DNA of 64,000 nt from DTU032 sp964346175 (GCA_964346175.1 CAYFTG010000002.1:89780-153779), one strand, 5' to 3'. Positions 17,297 through 26,133 are shown, counted from the stretch's first letter. Notes: generated by a model from the letters alone, not told the origin. Made by a program: numbers and translations.

Positions 17297-18154
17297 TCAA
17301 ATCAGCGTACCTTCACACAAGAGCTTAGTGACATAGTTCGGCAGCGCAAAAGCCCCTTGATGCAAGTCAGAATTATAGTAGCGTGTCTTGAGATCTAAAG
17401 CCTCCCAACGATCCGGATCATGATCCTTAAGCGGATCCCAAGTGTTGGACATAAAGCCGAAGAGCCAGTGTCCTGACGGATAAGTAGGGATGTGCGCTTG
17501 ATAGACTTTGACGTTGTCAAAAATCCTAGTCGTCTTCGCATAAATCGAATGAGCTTCAGTTGCGTCGTTGTGGTAATACGGGCTTTCGTGCTGATTAATC
17601 ATAATCCCGTCCTCGCGCAGGCCTTTGCTGCAATTAGCGTAAAACTCTCTCGTGAAAAGGCTCTCACCCGGACCAAAGGGATCTGTCGAATCGATAATCA
17701 TTAAATCGTAATCACGCTTGAGATTGCGCACGTAACGCAAACCGTCTTCAAATACCAATTTGAGTCTCGGATCAGAAAAAGAGTTGGCTACCGTAGGCAA
17801 ATATTCTTTGGCCACATCGACAACTAAGGGATCAATCTCCACCATTTCGATCTGCTCGACGCTCGAATAACGGCACAGCTCTCGCAATGCACCACCATCG
17901 CCTCCACCTATAATCAGAACCTTTTTCACATTAGGATGGACGGCCATCGCGACATGCACGATCATTTCATGGTAGATAAACTCGTCTTTTTCCGTGAGCA
18001 TTATCGCACCATCCATGACCAACATGCGACCGAATTCATATGTATCGTAGAGGTCAATTTGTTGAAAATCAGATTTTTGTGAGAAAAGCTGCTTCTTCAC
18101 CCGTAATGCAAAATGTACATCATCTGTATTGTGTTCTTCAAACCATAACTCCAT
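17297..18154 (-). CDS. speE: Spermidine synthase (aminopropyltransferase)
   Basis: 285 residues from the preferred start. It transfers the aminopropyl group of decarboxylated S-adenosylmethionine to putrescine. Signatures are MELWFEEHNTDDVHF at the N-terminus, LIIGGGDGGALRELCRY (nucleotide site), EIDPLVVDVAKEYLP, and DSTDPFGPGESLFTREFY (catalytic Asp). The open frame extends 11 codons upstream, but AGGAGG seven bases before the ATG at 18154 fixes the start. It follows speA by 17 bases. Confidence 0.95.
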   Translation of the reverse strand: MELWFEEHNTDDVHFALRVKKQLFSQKSDFQQIDLYDTYEFGRMLVMDGAIMLTEKDEFIYHEMIVHVAMAVHPNVKKVLIIGGGDGGALRELCRYSSVEQIEMVEIDPLVVDVAKEYLPTVANSFSDPRLKLVFEDGLRYVRNLKRDYDLMIIDSTDPFGPGESLFTREFYANCSKGLREDGIMINQHESPYYHNDATEAHSIYAKTTRIFDNVKVYQAHIPTYPSGHWLFGFMSNTWDPLKDHDPDRWEALDLKTRYYNSDLHQGAFALPNYVTKLLCEGTLI

Positions 18155-18171
18155 CTGATTTCCTCCTAGAA

Positions 18172-19650
18172 TTATTTCACTACGCAAAGATATTCTACTG
18201 CCGGATCCTCGGTTCCGGTCATCTGACTGCCTCGTTCCTTTGCCTCTCTAATATAGGTTAAAACCTCATCCGTCACCAATTCTCCCGGCGCCAGAATAGG
18301 GATTCCGGGAGGATAACACATGACGGATTCAGTGGATATTTTGCCTTTGCATTTTTCCAAAGGCAAGCGCTCAAATTTCGCATAAAAAGCTTCTGTCGGC
18401 GCCATCGCCAATTGTGGCTCTATATATTCATTGACGAGCATTGTCTCCGGAAGTGAGGCAAAGCGGGTCTTAATATCGCTTAAAGCTGCAATCAGGCGCT
18501 CGATAGCTACCGATCGATCACCTACAGAAAGGATTGCCAAAAAGTTACCCATGTCGCCGAATTCTACTTGAATATCATAATCATCGCGCAAAATATCATA
18601 GACTTCAAAACCGCTCAAACCCATAGTGCGAGTGTGGACAGGCAGCTTGCAGAGATCGAAAGCATAGAAAGCGTCACCATTGCAGCGCTCGCCGCCGAAG
18701 GCATAATATCCGCCCAATTGATTGATTTCGCAACGTGCGTAATCTGCGTAGTCAATGACTCGCTTGTAGGTCTCCTCGCCGCGCAAAGCCAAGTTGCGCC
18801 GCGTGATATCCAAAGAAGACAAAAGCAGGTACGATGCGCTCGTCGTCTGTGTTAAATTTATTATTTGATGCACGTAGCCGCCTTCTTCGAGCATATTCGG
18901 ACCTAAGAGTAAGAGAGAACTCTGCGTCAGAGAGCCTCCGGTCTTATGTAAAGAAACCGCAGCCATATCAGCTCCGGCTTCCATGGCTGAAGTCGGCAGT
19001 TCATCTGAGAAATAGAAATGTGTTCCATGCGCTTCATCTACCAAAACCCTCATACCTGCAGCACGAGCCAGGCTCACAATTTCTTTGATATCTGGGCATA
19101 CTCCGTAATAGGTAGGGTTATTCAGAAAGACCGCTGTAGCGTCAGGGTTTTCTTCAATTGCCCGCCGCACATCATTAACGCTCATACCCAAAGGAATCCC
19201 TAATTCCATATCGAGAGAAGGATTGACGTAAACAGGGATGGCTCGCGTCAGAACTAACGCATTGACAGCGCTACGATGAACATTACGCGGCATAATTATT
19301 TTGTCACCGGGGAGGCAAGTAGACATAATCATGGCCTGTACTGCCGAGGTGGTGCCATTGACCATAAAAAAACATCTAGCTGCACCAAAAGCGTCCGCCG
19401 CGAGTTGCTCTGCTTCCAGAATTACACCGGTCGGATGAATCAAATTATCCAGCATCTTCATGGAATTGACATCAACGGAAAGGCAGTCTTTGCCCAGAAA
19501 GCGTGTCAGTTCTTCGTTGCCTCGCCCTTGCTTATGTCCGGGCACGTCGAAAGAAACCATGCGCTTTTTGCGATATTCACTTAAAGCAGTCAGAAGGGGC
19601 GCCTTGGTCTGATCTAGCTGATAAGAACGGATAGCTTCTTGCTCACTCAT
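18172..19650 (-). CDS. speA: Arginine decarboxylase, fold type I (Orn/Lys/Arg decarboxylase family)
   Basis: 492 residues. A PLP enzyme of the Bacillus SpeA type, converting arginine to agmatine. Visible are FDVPGHKQGRG near the N-terminus, VDEAHGTHF, the PLP lysine in SLHKTGGSLTQSS (about residue 236) and the C-terminal YPPGIPILAPGE. The family also has lysine decarboxylases; arginine is preferred because agmatinase, speD and speE are neighbours. The ATG at 19650 overlaps the speD stop (ATGAGTGA), which implies coupled translation; a GTG 15 bases upstream is the alternative start. Confidence 0.92.
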   Translation of the reverse strand: MSEQEAIRSYQLDQTKAPLLTALSEYRKKRMVSFDVPGHKQGRGNEELTRFLGKDCLSVDVNSMKMLDNLIHPTGVILEAEQLAADAFGAARCFFMVNGTTSAVQAMIMSTCLPGDKIIMPRNVHRSAVNALVLTRAIPVYVNPSLDMELGIPLGMSVNDVRRAIEENPDATAVFLNNPTYYGVCPDIKEIVSLARAAGMRVLVDEAHGTHFYFSDELPTSAMEAGADMAAVSLHKTGGSLTQSSLLLLGPNMLEEGGYVHQIINLTQTTSASYLLLSSLDITRRNLALRGEETYKRVIDYADYARCEINQLGGYYAFGGERCNGDAFYAFDLCKLPVHTRTMGLSGFEVYDILRDDYDIQVEFGDMGNFLAILSVGDRSVAIERLIAALSDIKTRFASLPETMLVNEYIEPQLAMAPTEAFYAKFERLPLEKCKGKISTESVMCYPPGIPILAPGELVTDEVLTYIREAKERGSQMTGTEDPAVEYLCVVK

Positions 19651-20443
19651 AGATATTTGTGCCACTGAAAATCTCGATCATTTCACGCTGCAAAGCATCT
19701 CTAATCTCCAGCCGCTCACGTGAGGTCAGTTCTTTTATGTCGACATTAAAGAGGTAATTCTGCAGTTCCAGCTCTTTCAATATCATGCGTGTGTGATAAA
19801 GGTTGGACTGGTGAACATTGATGTCGACCGCATCATATGTGTCCAAAGTAGCGCCATCAATATAATTTTGAATCGATGTGATCGGATGGTCCATGAAGTG
19901 TTTCTTACCCTCAGTATCACGCGTAAAGCCACGCACGCGATAATCAATCGTGATTATATCCGAATCAAAACTGGCAATCAGATAATCCAGTGCGGACAAA
20001 GGTGAAACCGTGCCGCAGGTCTGCACGTCAATGTCAACGCGGAAAGTTGAAATTGAAGCATTGGGGTGTGATTCCGGAAAAGTGTGGACTGTAACGTGGC
20101 TCTTGTCTAAATGAGCATGGATCGTCTCCCCGCTTCTCGGATCTATACCCATATTATTAGTACTATCTATCTCCAAGTTCCCCAGCGCCTGATCAGCAAT
20201 CAATATATTTACCGATGCACCCTGCGGTTCGTAATCTTGTTTTGAAATATTCAAAATATGAGCACCGATCTGTTCTGTTACCTGACAGAGAATGCCGGTT
20301 AGGCGTTCGGAGTTATACTGCTCATCAATGTATTCAATATAGTCACGCTGCTCGCGTTCGCTACTTGTATAGCAAACATCATAAATGTTAAAGCTCAGTG
20401 TTTTGGTAAGGTTGTTAAAACCGTAAAGTTTAATTTTATCCAA
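19643..20443 (-). CDS. speD: S-adenosylmethionine decarboxylase proenzyme, E. coli (class 1A) type
   Basis: 266 residues, the length of the long enterobacterial form rather than the short Bacillus/Thermotoga form. It makes decarboxylated AdoMet for SpeE. The self-cleavage site is the Lys114-Ser115 bond in HLDKSHVTVHTFPESHP, where Ser becomes the pyruvoyl group; DYRVRGFTRD follows. AGGAGG lies before the ATG. It is first in the run speD-speA-speE, with overlap into speA. A pro-enzyme of the long type in a Firmicute is consistent with clostridial relatives but is not universal there. Confidence 0.95.
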   Translation of the reverse strand: MDKIKLYGFNNLTKTLSFNIYDVCYTSSEREQRDYIEYIDEQYNSERLTGILCQVTEQIGAHILNISKQDYEPQGASVNILIADQALGNLEIDSTNNMGIDPRSGETIHAHLDKSHVTVHTFPESHPNASISTFRVDIDVQTCGTVSPLSALDYLIASFDSDIITIDYRVRGFTRDTEGKKHFMDHPITSIQNYIDGATLDTYDAVDINVHQSNLYHTRMILKELELQNYLFNVDIKELTSRERLEIRDALQREMIEIFSGTNIYE

Positions 20444-20535
20444 GTGGGGCCTCCTAATGGAAAGATTGAAATATCAGGCTGCACGTACGCGAAATCATTC
20501 TAACATAGTTCAAACAGCGCAATAGATATTCTAAT

Positions 20536-20901
20536 TTATTGCGGAACAATCTCGACCCAATATCCGTCAGGATCTAGAATAAAATAAATACCCATCTCTT
20601 CATTAACGAACTCGACCACGCCCATCTCCTGATGGTGCTTCAAGCTGGCATCATAATCATCAGTGACATAGCAGATGTGGAATTCTTCATCTCCCAGATC
20701 ATAAGGTTCTTCGCGGTCTCTCAGCCAAGTCAACTCCAACTGCCCAGTCCCGGAACCGTCTTCCAAATACACAATGATGAAAGAGCCGTCCTCCGCTTCT
20801 ATACGTCTGGCCTCCTTCAGTCCGATCGCTTCTTCGTAGAATTTTAATGACTTTTCCAGATCAAAGACGTTAAAATTCGTGTGTACATACTTGTAGTTCA
20901 T
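20536..20901 (-). CDS. gloA: Glyoxalase I-like VOC-family protein
   Basis: 121 residues from the preferred ATG. Vicinal-oxygen-chelate fold resembling lactoylglutathione lyase, which detoxifies methylglyoxal. Likely metal ligands are His in MNYKYVH, Glu in GQLELTW, His in EFHICYV and Glu in YWVEIV, the standard HEHE set. An upstream frame adds 18 residues, but AGGGAGG six bases before the ATG at 20901 sets the start. Clostridia usually lack glutathione, so the true thiol cofactor or substrate is open. Confidence 0.85.
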   Translation of the reverse strand: MNYKYVHTNFNVFDLEKSLKFYEEAIGLKEARRIEAEDGSFIIVYLEDGSGTGQLELTWLRDREEPYDLGDEEFHICYVTDDYDASLKHHQEMGVVEFVNEEMGIYFILDPDGYWVEIVPQ

Positions 20902-20953
20902 CAGATACCTCCCTGAATATTTAGGTCTATTTGTTAAAAATTCATTATAAGAC

Positions 20954-20977
20954 AAGGTACAGCAATTGCTGTACCTT
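20954..20977. promoter_or_regulatory. 24-bp perfect palindrome between divergent genes
   Basis: Half site AAGGTACAGCAA with its exact complement TTGCTGTACCTT. There is no T-tract on either strand, and it lies in the divergent spacer of the glyoxalase-like gene and the DUF4870-type gene, 50 bases before the former's start. It fits an operator for a dimeric regulator better than a terminator. Confidence 0.5.
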
Positions 20978-21179
20978 TAGGACGAGAGAAATAAAAGGTC
21001 CAAGTCGTTTTTAAACAAGGTAACAAATTAAACATAAGTTGATATTTATCGCTAATACTGTTGAAATTAGAAGTGTAAAAGTATAATCTTAAACCAACGT
21101 CGTAATAATCTACTTAGAGATCAAAAGTAAGCATTTTCTAAGACAGATATTTCTAGAAATTCGGAAAGAGGTGTTTAAT

Positions 21180-21581
21180 ATGACGAACTATGATCCCAAC
21201 CAAGGACCACAAAGAACCGAAGAAGCAGTCGTTTACCCCGCAGAAGAGATTGAACAAAGTAAAGTCGTGTCCGCTCTGGCTTATTTGGGTATACTCTTCT
21301 TCCTGCCTCTGGTAGTCACCCCGGTAACTAGGTATGGTAAATTCCATGCTAACCAAGGGCTCTTGCTCTTACTGACATCGGTTGCAGGCGGCATAGTAAT
21401 CTCGATACTGTCGGCTATTTTCGTTGCAATAAGCTGGCGTTTGATCTTCTTGAGTTCCCTTCTCTATTCACTCTTTTATCTGGGAATTGCTGTTTTGGCA
21501 GTTTTGGGTATAGTGAACGCACTGAACGGGAAAGAAAAACCGCTACCGCTCATTGGCAATTTGTTTACCATCATCAAATAA
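21180..21581 (+). CDS. DUF4870/Tic20-like small membrane protein
   Basis: 133 residues. A polar N-terminus of about 28 residues is followed by three or four hydrophobic helices. The pattern KVVSALAYLGILFFLPLV, then RYGKFHANQGLLLLL and the closing AVLGIVNALNGKEKPLPLIG is that of the DUF4870 family, whose function is not established. The ATG at 21180 has AGAGGTG seven bases upstream; the frame opens nine bases earlier at a GTG. It ends in a strong terminator, so it is probably a single-gene transcript. Confidence 0.85.
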   Translation: MTNYDPNQGPQRTEEAVVYPAEEIEQSKVVSALAYLGILFFLPLVVTPVTRYGKFHANQGLLLLLTSVAGGIVISILSAIFVAISWRLIFLSSLLYSLFYLGIAVLAVLGIVNALNGKEKPLPLIGNLFTIIK

Positions 21582-21612
21582 TTGAATTGCTTTTTACAGA
21601 AAATAGCGCAAG

Positions 21613-21639
21613 AAAGACCAGGAGAGACTGGTCTTTTTT
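21613..21639 (+). terminator. Intrinsic terminator
   Basis: AAAGACCA, eight-base loop, TGGTCTTT and a run of T, 32 bases after the DUF4870-type gene. Confidence 0.9.
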
Positions 21640-21648
21640 GTGCCTTAA

Positions 21649-21676
21649 TTGTGCAAGTGAGCTCGTTTAATATAAT
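21649..21676 (+). promoter_or_regulatory. Probable sigma-A promoter of the HAD phosphatase gene
   Basis: TTGTGC (21649-21654), 16-base spacer, TATAAT (21671-21676), 43 bases before the ATG. Confidence 0.55.
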
Positions 21677-21719
21677 GTGTAAACTAGTATAAATACGAAA
21701 TTTGAAGAAAAGGAAGAAA

Positions 21720-22370
21720 ATGTACAAAGCAGTAATCTTTGATCTGGACGGCACGCTTCTTAACACCTTGCCCAGTCTAGCTCACTCATGTAACACAGTA
21801 CTCGAAAACTTAGGGCACCCGACCCATGAGCAGGATAACTACCGACTGATGGTTGGCAGAGGTATTTCCAATTTGGTGCTGCAAATGTTGCCGGAAGATG
21901 TTCGGGAAAGTCAGCACGCCGCTGCCTTGGAACAATACTACGAAACCTATGAGCGCAATCTCTACTATCAGCTGGAACCCTACCCCGGTATTCTTGAGCT
22001 GCTAAACGATTTGAAAAACAGAGGAATCAAGCTGGCGGTTTTGTCCAATAAAGGACAAGATTATACAGAAGAGATCGTCGCGAATATCCTTCCGGACACA
22101 TTTGATCACGTGCTGGGTGCCAGTGAAAAGCATCCGCTAAAACCTGATCCCGCCTCCGCCAATGCGATTGCTGATCTTTTGCAGTTAGAAAAGAACGAGA
22201 TCCTCTTTGTCGGCGATAGCAATGTAGACATGATGACTGCGAAGAACTCAGGAATGACTGCCTGCGGTGTCGCTTGGGGTTTTCGTACTCGAGAAGAATT
22301 ACTTAAATCGGGTGCGGATTTTATTGCTAAAAAAGCAGAAGATATATTGGAAATTGTGTTTAACAATTAA
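21720..22370 (+). CDS. HAD-superfamily phosphatase, phosphoglycolate-phosphatase-like
   Basis: 216 residues. Motif I is DLDGTLLNT (nucleophile and acid Asp), motif II LSNKG, motif III the Lys in KPDP, and motif IV GDSNVDMMTAKNSG. The helical cap between motifs I and II places it in the Gph/PpaX group, acting on phosphoglycolate, pyrophosphate or related small phosphates; the exact substrate is not readable. AAGGA lies before the ATG at 21720, and a TTG 18 bases upstream opens the same frame but has no better site. Confidence 0.88.
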   Translation: MYKAVIFDLDGTLLNTLPSLAHSCNTVLENLGHPTHEQDNYRLMVGRGISNLVLQMLPEDVRESQHAAALEQYYETYERNLYYQLEPYPGILELLNDLKNRGIKLAVLSNKGQDYTEEIVANILPDTFDHVLGASEKHPLKPDPASANAIADLLQLEKNEILFVGDSNVDMMTAKNSGMTACGVAWGFRTREELLKSGADFIAKKAEDILEIVFNN

Positions 22371-22406
22371 TTTAATGACGTTTAAAAAAGAAAGAAAGGA
22401 AGCTAT

Positions 22407-23585
22407 ATGAAAAACTTCACTTATTACACACCGAGCAAAATTGTCTTCGGCAAAGATACGGAGGAGCAAGTCGGCCAGCTAGTGAAAGACAGTGGCGCCA
22501 CCAAAGTTCTCTTACATTACGGCGGTGAGAGCGCAAAACGTTCCGGTCTTCTCGATCGGGTCAAAGATTCTCTTTCCGCTGCCGGAATCGAGTTCCTAGA
22601 ACTGGGCGGAGTAGTGCCCAACCCTCGTATGTCTTTAGCTTACCAAGGCATTGAGCTGTGCAAAAAAGAAGGGATCGATTTCATTCTCCCTGTTGGTGGC
22701 GGTTCGGTCATTGATTCCGCCAAATGTATCGCTTACGGTGCGGTTTATGATGGGGATGTTTGGGATTTTTATTCACGCAAAGCCACGGCAGTCGGCGCGC
22801 TACCGGTGGGATGCATTCTGACACTGGCGGCAACCGGCAGTGAAATGAGTGATTCTTCCGTTATGACTTTGGAAGAAGGTTGGCTGAAGCGCGGCTATAA
22901 CAACGATTTGTCGCGTCCGCTCTTTTCCATTTTGAATCCGGAACTGACTTATACGCTTCCGGAGTATCAGACCGCTTGCGGCGTGGTAGATATTATGATG
23001 CATACCATGGAACGCTATTTTAATCATACGAGTGACAGCCAGCTCACTGATGCAATCTCCGAGGCGCTCCTGCGTACCGCGCTGGACTTCGGACCCGTAG
23101 TGATGGCAGATCCCCAAAACTACAATGCTCGCGCTCAGATCATGTGGGCGGGTTGCTTGTCGCATAACGGGCTCACCGGAGCCGGTGTTGACACCGATTG
23201 GTCGACGCACCAACTCGAACACGAACTCGGCGGTTTGTTCGACGTCGCTCACGGTGCCGGTTTGTCCGCGGTCTGGGGCAGCTGGGCTCGCTACGTCTAC
23301 ACGGAAGATCCACGCCGCTTCGCTCAATTCGCGGTTAACGTAATGGGTGTCACTAACGATTTCCGCAACGAGGAAGCCACAGCCTTGGCCGGCATTAGTA
23401 AGCTGGAAGAGTTTTTCCAAAGCATTAATATGCCGATCAGCATCAGCGATTTGGGCATAGAATTAAGCGATGCGGAGATTGATGAACTTGCTTATAAATG
23501 CTGTTTCATGGGCAAACGCACTATCGGTGGATTCAAAAAACTGGATCAAGACGACATGGCGGAAATCTTCCGCATGGCAAGATAA
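22407..23585 (+). CDS. Iron-containing alcohol dehydrogenase (BdhA/YqhD-like)
   Basis: 392 residues. NAD(P)H-dependent reduction of aldehydes such as butanal to alcohols. Group III metal-dependent ADH features: N-terminal YYTPSKIVFGKDTEEQVG, nucleotide loop GGGSVIDSAK, and the metal-binding region DIMMHTMERYF with HQLEHELGGLFDVAHGAGLS. The length and the QLEHELGGLFD motif match butanol dehydrogenases. AAGGAAG precedes the ATG. It follows the HAD phosphatase by 36 bases and may share its promoter. Confidence 0.92.
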   Translation: MKNFTYYTPSKIVFGKDTEEQVGQLVKDSGATKVLLHYGGESAKRSGLLDRVKDSLSAAGIEFLELGGVVPNPRMSLAYQGIELCKKEGIDFILPVGGGSVIDSAKCIAYGAVYDGDVWDFYSRKATAVGALPVGCILTLAATGSEMSDSSVMTLEEGWLKRGYNNDLSRPLFSILNPELTYTLPEYQTACGVVDIMMHTMERYFNHTSDSQLTDAISEALLRTALDFGPVVMADPQNYNARAQIMWAGCLSHNGLTGAGVDTDWSTHQLEHELGGLFDVAHGAGLSAVWGSWARYVYTEDPRRFAQFAVNVMGVTNDFRNEEATALAGISKLEEFFQSINMPISISDLGIELSDAEIDELAYKCCFMGKRTIGGFKKLDQDDMAEIFRMAR

Positions 23586-23623
23586 AGTCCGAGACAAATA
23601 TGCCCTTGCCGCCGGGTCTTAAC

Positions 23624-23652
23624 TTGTAGATTGAGCTCATCTGTACTAAAAT
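23624..23652 (+). promoter_or_regulatory. tRNA-Arg promoter
   Basis: TTGTAG (23624-23629), 17-base spacer, TAAAAT (23647-23652), ending 19 bases before the tRNA. Confidence 0.65.
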
Positions 23653-23671
23653 AAGCTTTGCTCCAAAGCAA

Positions 23672-23746
23672 GTCCCAGTGGCCTAATGGATAAGGTAGCA
23701 GCCTCCGGAGCTGCGGATACGGGTTCAATTCCTGTCTGGGACGCCA
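23672..23746 (+). tRNA. tRNA-Arg, anticodon CCG
   Basis: 75 bases with encoded CCA. Acceptor GTCCCAG pairs with CTGGGAC, the D-arm is GCCTAATGGATAAGGT, the anticodon stem is GCAGC/GCTGC with loop CTCCGGA (anticodon CCG, reads CGG), the T-arm is ACGGG-TTCAATT-CCTGT, and the discriminator is G. Confidence 0.96.
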
Positions 23747-23752
23747 ATAATA

Positions 23753-23784
23753 GAGAAGCTCGCGATCGCGGGCTTCTTTTTGTT
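23753..23784 (+). terminator. tRNA terminator
   Basis: AGAAGCTCGCG / CGCGGGCTTCT stem (one G-T pair) followed by TTTTTGTTTT, directly after the tRNA. Confidence 0.85.
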
Positions 23785-23794
23785 TTCAATTTCT

Positions 23795-23862
23795 GTGCCT
23801 GGCACGAAAATCAACTTACTCGTCAGAAGTCAAGAATCGTGCCTGGCACGAAAATCAACTTA
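23795..23862. repeat. Two tandem copies of the GTGCCTGGCAC repeat
   Basis: GTGCCTGGCACGAAAATCAA followed by CTTACT at 23795-23820, and the same 26 bases again at 23839-23864, 44 bases apart. Both are right half-elements (core plus right arm) lacking the AAGTTGATTTTC left arm seen in the complete copies at 41710 and 43303. Confidence 0.9.
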
Positions 23863-23965
23863 CTCAGTGTTACGGCAAGCCAATCCGTAGGTGCTACACT
23901 TAAATTAATTAGCAGCATCTGCATCAAGAGCATTGTTTTTAACATTAGATTAAAGGAGACTTGAG

Positions 23966-25324
23966 ATGAGAATTTTAGTCATTGGAGCAGTGGCGGCAGG
24001 AACGTCAGCAGCCACCAAAGCGCGCCGCAATAACGAGAAAGCCGAGATTGTCATATATGAGCAAGGTGAGCATATATCTTATGTAGGCTGCGACACTCCT
24101 TATTATATTGGCGGAGTCATTGATGATATCAACACACTAGCGCCACGCGGCGTAGATTTTTTCAAAGAAAAACACAATGTCGACGTGAAAATTCGACACC
24201 AAGTCACTGCCATCAACTTATCTGAGCAGACTTTGACCGTTACGGACTTAGACACTGAACAGAGCTTCGTCGATCATTACGATACACTCATCATCGCTAC
24301 CGGAGCAAAATCTACTCTTCCCCCGATTAAGGGTATTGAGCAGGATCATGTTTTCAGCCTAAGAACCCTCCAGGATGCCATCGATATCGAAAGCTTTATC
24401 AGCGAGAAAAAGCCTAAGACCGCAGCCATCATCGGTAGCGGCAGCATCGGGATGGAATTGAGCGAAAACTTCGTCCGGCGAGGGCTCGATACTCACATGA
24501 TTGAAATGGCCCCTTACATTCACCCGGCTCTTGACCCCGAGATGGCACAGCAAATCGAGGAACATCTGCTGGAACACGGTATCCACCTCTACAGGAAAGC
24601 TCAGGCCAAAGAAATCACGACAAATCACGTCCTTAGCGCCGATGGGCAGGAAATTCCGGGCGATATTGTCATCGTTGCTACCGGAGTCAAAGCAGAAGTC
24701 TCGTTGGCCCGAGAAGCAGGTATCAAAATAGGAGAGAGCAGCGCTATAGCAGTCAACGAATTTTTGCAAACCAGCGCTCCCAACGTGTACGCCTGCGGCG
24801 ACTGCATTGAGCACTTTAATCTGATTACACAAAAACCAAGCTTTTTCCCTCTAGGATCTACCGCCAATAAGACAGGGCGCATCGTCGGCGATGTTGTTAC
24901 CGGAGGCAAGCTCCGCTTCCGAGGTGTAGTCGGAACCGGAATCTTCCAAGTTTTCGGCCTCAATGTGGCAAAAAGCGGCTTAAACGAATCTCAAGCCCGC
25001 GCGGCCGGCTACGATATTGAAATCGCTAACATCGTTATGTCGCCGGATCGAATTTCCGCCCTCAAAAATGAAACCCTGCACATCAAGGCCATCGCTGACC
25101 GCGACACAGAAAAACTCTTGGGCGTTCAAATAATTGGCAAAGAAGGTGTTTCCAAACGCATGGACGTACTTGTCACCGCTATGACTTTCGGAGCGAAAGT
25201 CGGCGACCTCTTCCACCTCGACTTAGCTTATTCGCCGCTGCACTCAGTGGTAAGGGATCCTGTTATGTATGTAGGCATGGTCTTAGACGGAGCGATCAGC
25301 AAAAGTAAAGCCAAAAACAAATAA
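23966..25324 (+). CDS. CoA-disulfide reductase / NADH oxidase-type flavoprotein
   Basis: 452 residues. FAD-dependent pyridine nucleotide-disulfide oxidoreductase using a single redox cysteine: Cys42 in ISYVGCDTPYYIGG, the position of the active Cys in CoADR and water-forming NADH oxidases. The FAD motif is VIGAVAAGTSAATKARR, the NADH motif is IIGSGSIGMELSENF, and ACGDC marks the second FAD contact. It could reduce CoA disulfide, polysulfide or oxygen. AAGGAGA precedes the ATG. It follows the tandem repeats, is convergent with rubrerythrin, and shares a terminator with it; both suggest oxidative-stress duty. Confidence 0.88.
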   Translation: MRILVIGAVAAGTSAATKARRNNEKAEIVIYEQGEHISYVGCDTPYYIGGVIDDINTLAPRGVDFFKEKHNVDVKIRHQVTAINLSEQTLTVTDLDTEQSFVDHYDTLIIATGAKSTLPPIKGIEQDHVFSLRTLQDAIDIESFISEKKPKTAAIIGSGSIGMELSENFVRRGLDTHMIEMAPYIHPALDPEMAQQIEEHLLEHGIHLYRKAQAKEITTNHVLSADGQEIPGDIVIVATGVKAEVSLAREAGIKIGESSAIAVNEFLQTSAPNVYACGDCIEHFNLITQKPSFFPLGSTANKTGRIVGDVVTGGKLRFRGVVGTGIFQVFGLNVAKSGLNESQARAAGYDIEIANIVMSPDRISALKNETLHIKAIADRDTEKLLGVQIIGKEGVSKRMDVLVTAMTFGAKVGDLFHLDLAYSPLHSVVRDPVMYVGMVLDGAISKSKAKNK

Positions 25325-25339
25325 CAAGGCCAAAAAACT

Positions 25340-25367
25340 AAAGCCTCCGGAGCCCCCGGAGGCTTTA
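25340..25367. terminator. Bidirectional terminator
   Basis: AAAGCCTCCGG / CCGGAGGCTTT hairpin with A- and T-rich flanks on both sides, between the convergent flavoprotein and rubrerythrin genes. Confidence 0.85.
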
Positions 25368-25409
25368 ATACATTTTATTAAACTTAGCCTGATCTCAGCT
25401 TGCTAAGTT

Positions 25410-25994
25410 TTAATAGGTTTCGACGAAAAGCTCGAAATGCTCTTGCTTATGAGCGCAAGCGGGGCAGAGATCAGGAGCCGACATGCCCTTATGGATATAG
25501 CCGCAGTTATTGCACTTCCAGAGAACTTCTTCATCGCGAGTGAAGACACGGTCATTCTCAATATTTTCCAGCAGCTTGCGGAAACGAGTCTCATGGGCTT
25601 CTTCTACTTCAGCAATCTCACGCCAGACATAAGCAACCTCGGGGAATCCTTCTTCGTCAGCTAAATCTGCAAAATCAGGATACATTTGATGAGCCTCGGC
25701 ATGCTCACCATTGATGGCGCTCTTCAAATTCTCGACCGTATTGGCATAGGTTACCGGATAATCCCAATTGACATTTACTGCCTCATCGGGTTCAAAATCC
25801 TGACGCAAGAACTTATAGAAGCGTTTACCATGTTCCACCTCATTACGGGCGGTTTCTTCAAAAATGTTCTGAATCTGGACGTAGCCTTCCGCTTTTGCCT
25901 GCTTTGCCGCCACATTGTAACGGAAAGTAGCCTGAGCTTCACCGGCAAAAGAAATCATCAGGTTTTTTGCTGTTTGTGTTCCTTTTAATGACAT
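25410..25994 (-). CDS. rbr: Rubrerythrin
   Basis: 194 residues. A peroxide reductase of anaerobes with a diiron four-helix bundle and a C-terminal rubredoxin-type FeS4 site. Iron-ligand segments are EAQATFRYN, EETARNEVEHGKRF, INGEHAEAHQMY and EIAEVEEAHETRF; the rubredoxin site is WKCNNCGYIHKG with CPACAHKQEHF. The domain order and length match classical rubrerythrin. AGGAGG precedes the ATG. A reductase able to feed it (NADH:rubredoxin type) is encoded at 58.6 kb. Confidence 0.96.
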   Translation of the reverse strand: MSLKGTQTAKNLMISFAGEAQATFRYNVAAKQAKAEGYVQIQNIFEETARNEVEHGKRFYKFLRQDFEPDEAVNVNWDYPVTYANTVENLKSAINGEHAEAHQMYPDFADLADEEGFPEVAYVWREIAEVEEAHETRFRKLLENIENDRVFTRDEEVLWKCNNCGYIHKGMSAPDLCPACAHKQEHFELFVETY

Positions 25995-26076
25995 AAAATC
26001 CTCCTTAATTTTTATATACTACTTATGTGTATAATTTGATTACCTTTAAACTCTATCATAAATATAACAAAAGCCT

Positions 26077-26105
26077 TTGTGCTAGGCAAACAAGCAGACT
26101 ATATA
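26077..26105 (+). promoter_or_regulatory. Probable promoter of the nitroreductase gene
   Basis: TTGTGC (26077-26082), 17-base spacer, TATATA (26100-26105), 28 bases before the ATG. Confidence 0.5.
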
Positions 26106-26133
26106 CTTGAAGCTGTTAAAGAAAGGACAGACA

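Noticed and set aside
23795..23864. The tandem repeats as a CRISPR array
   Set aside because: Only two units 44 bases apart, the same core elsewhere is single and palindromic, and no cas gene is present.
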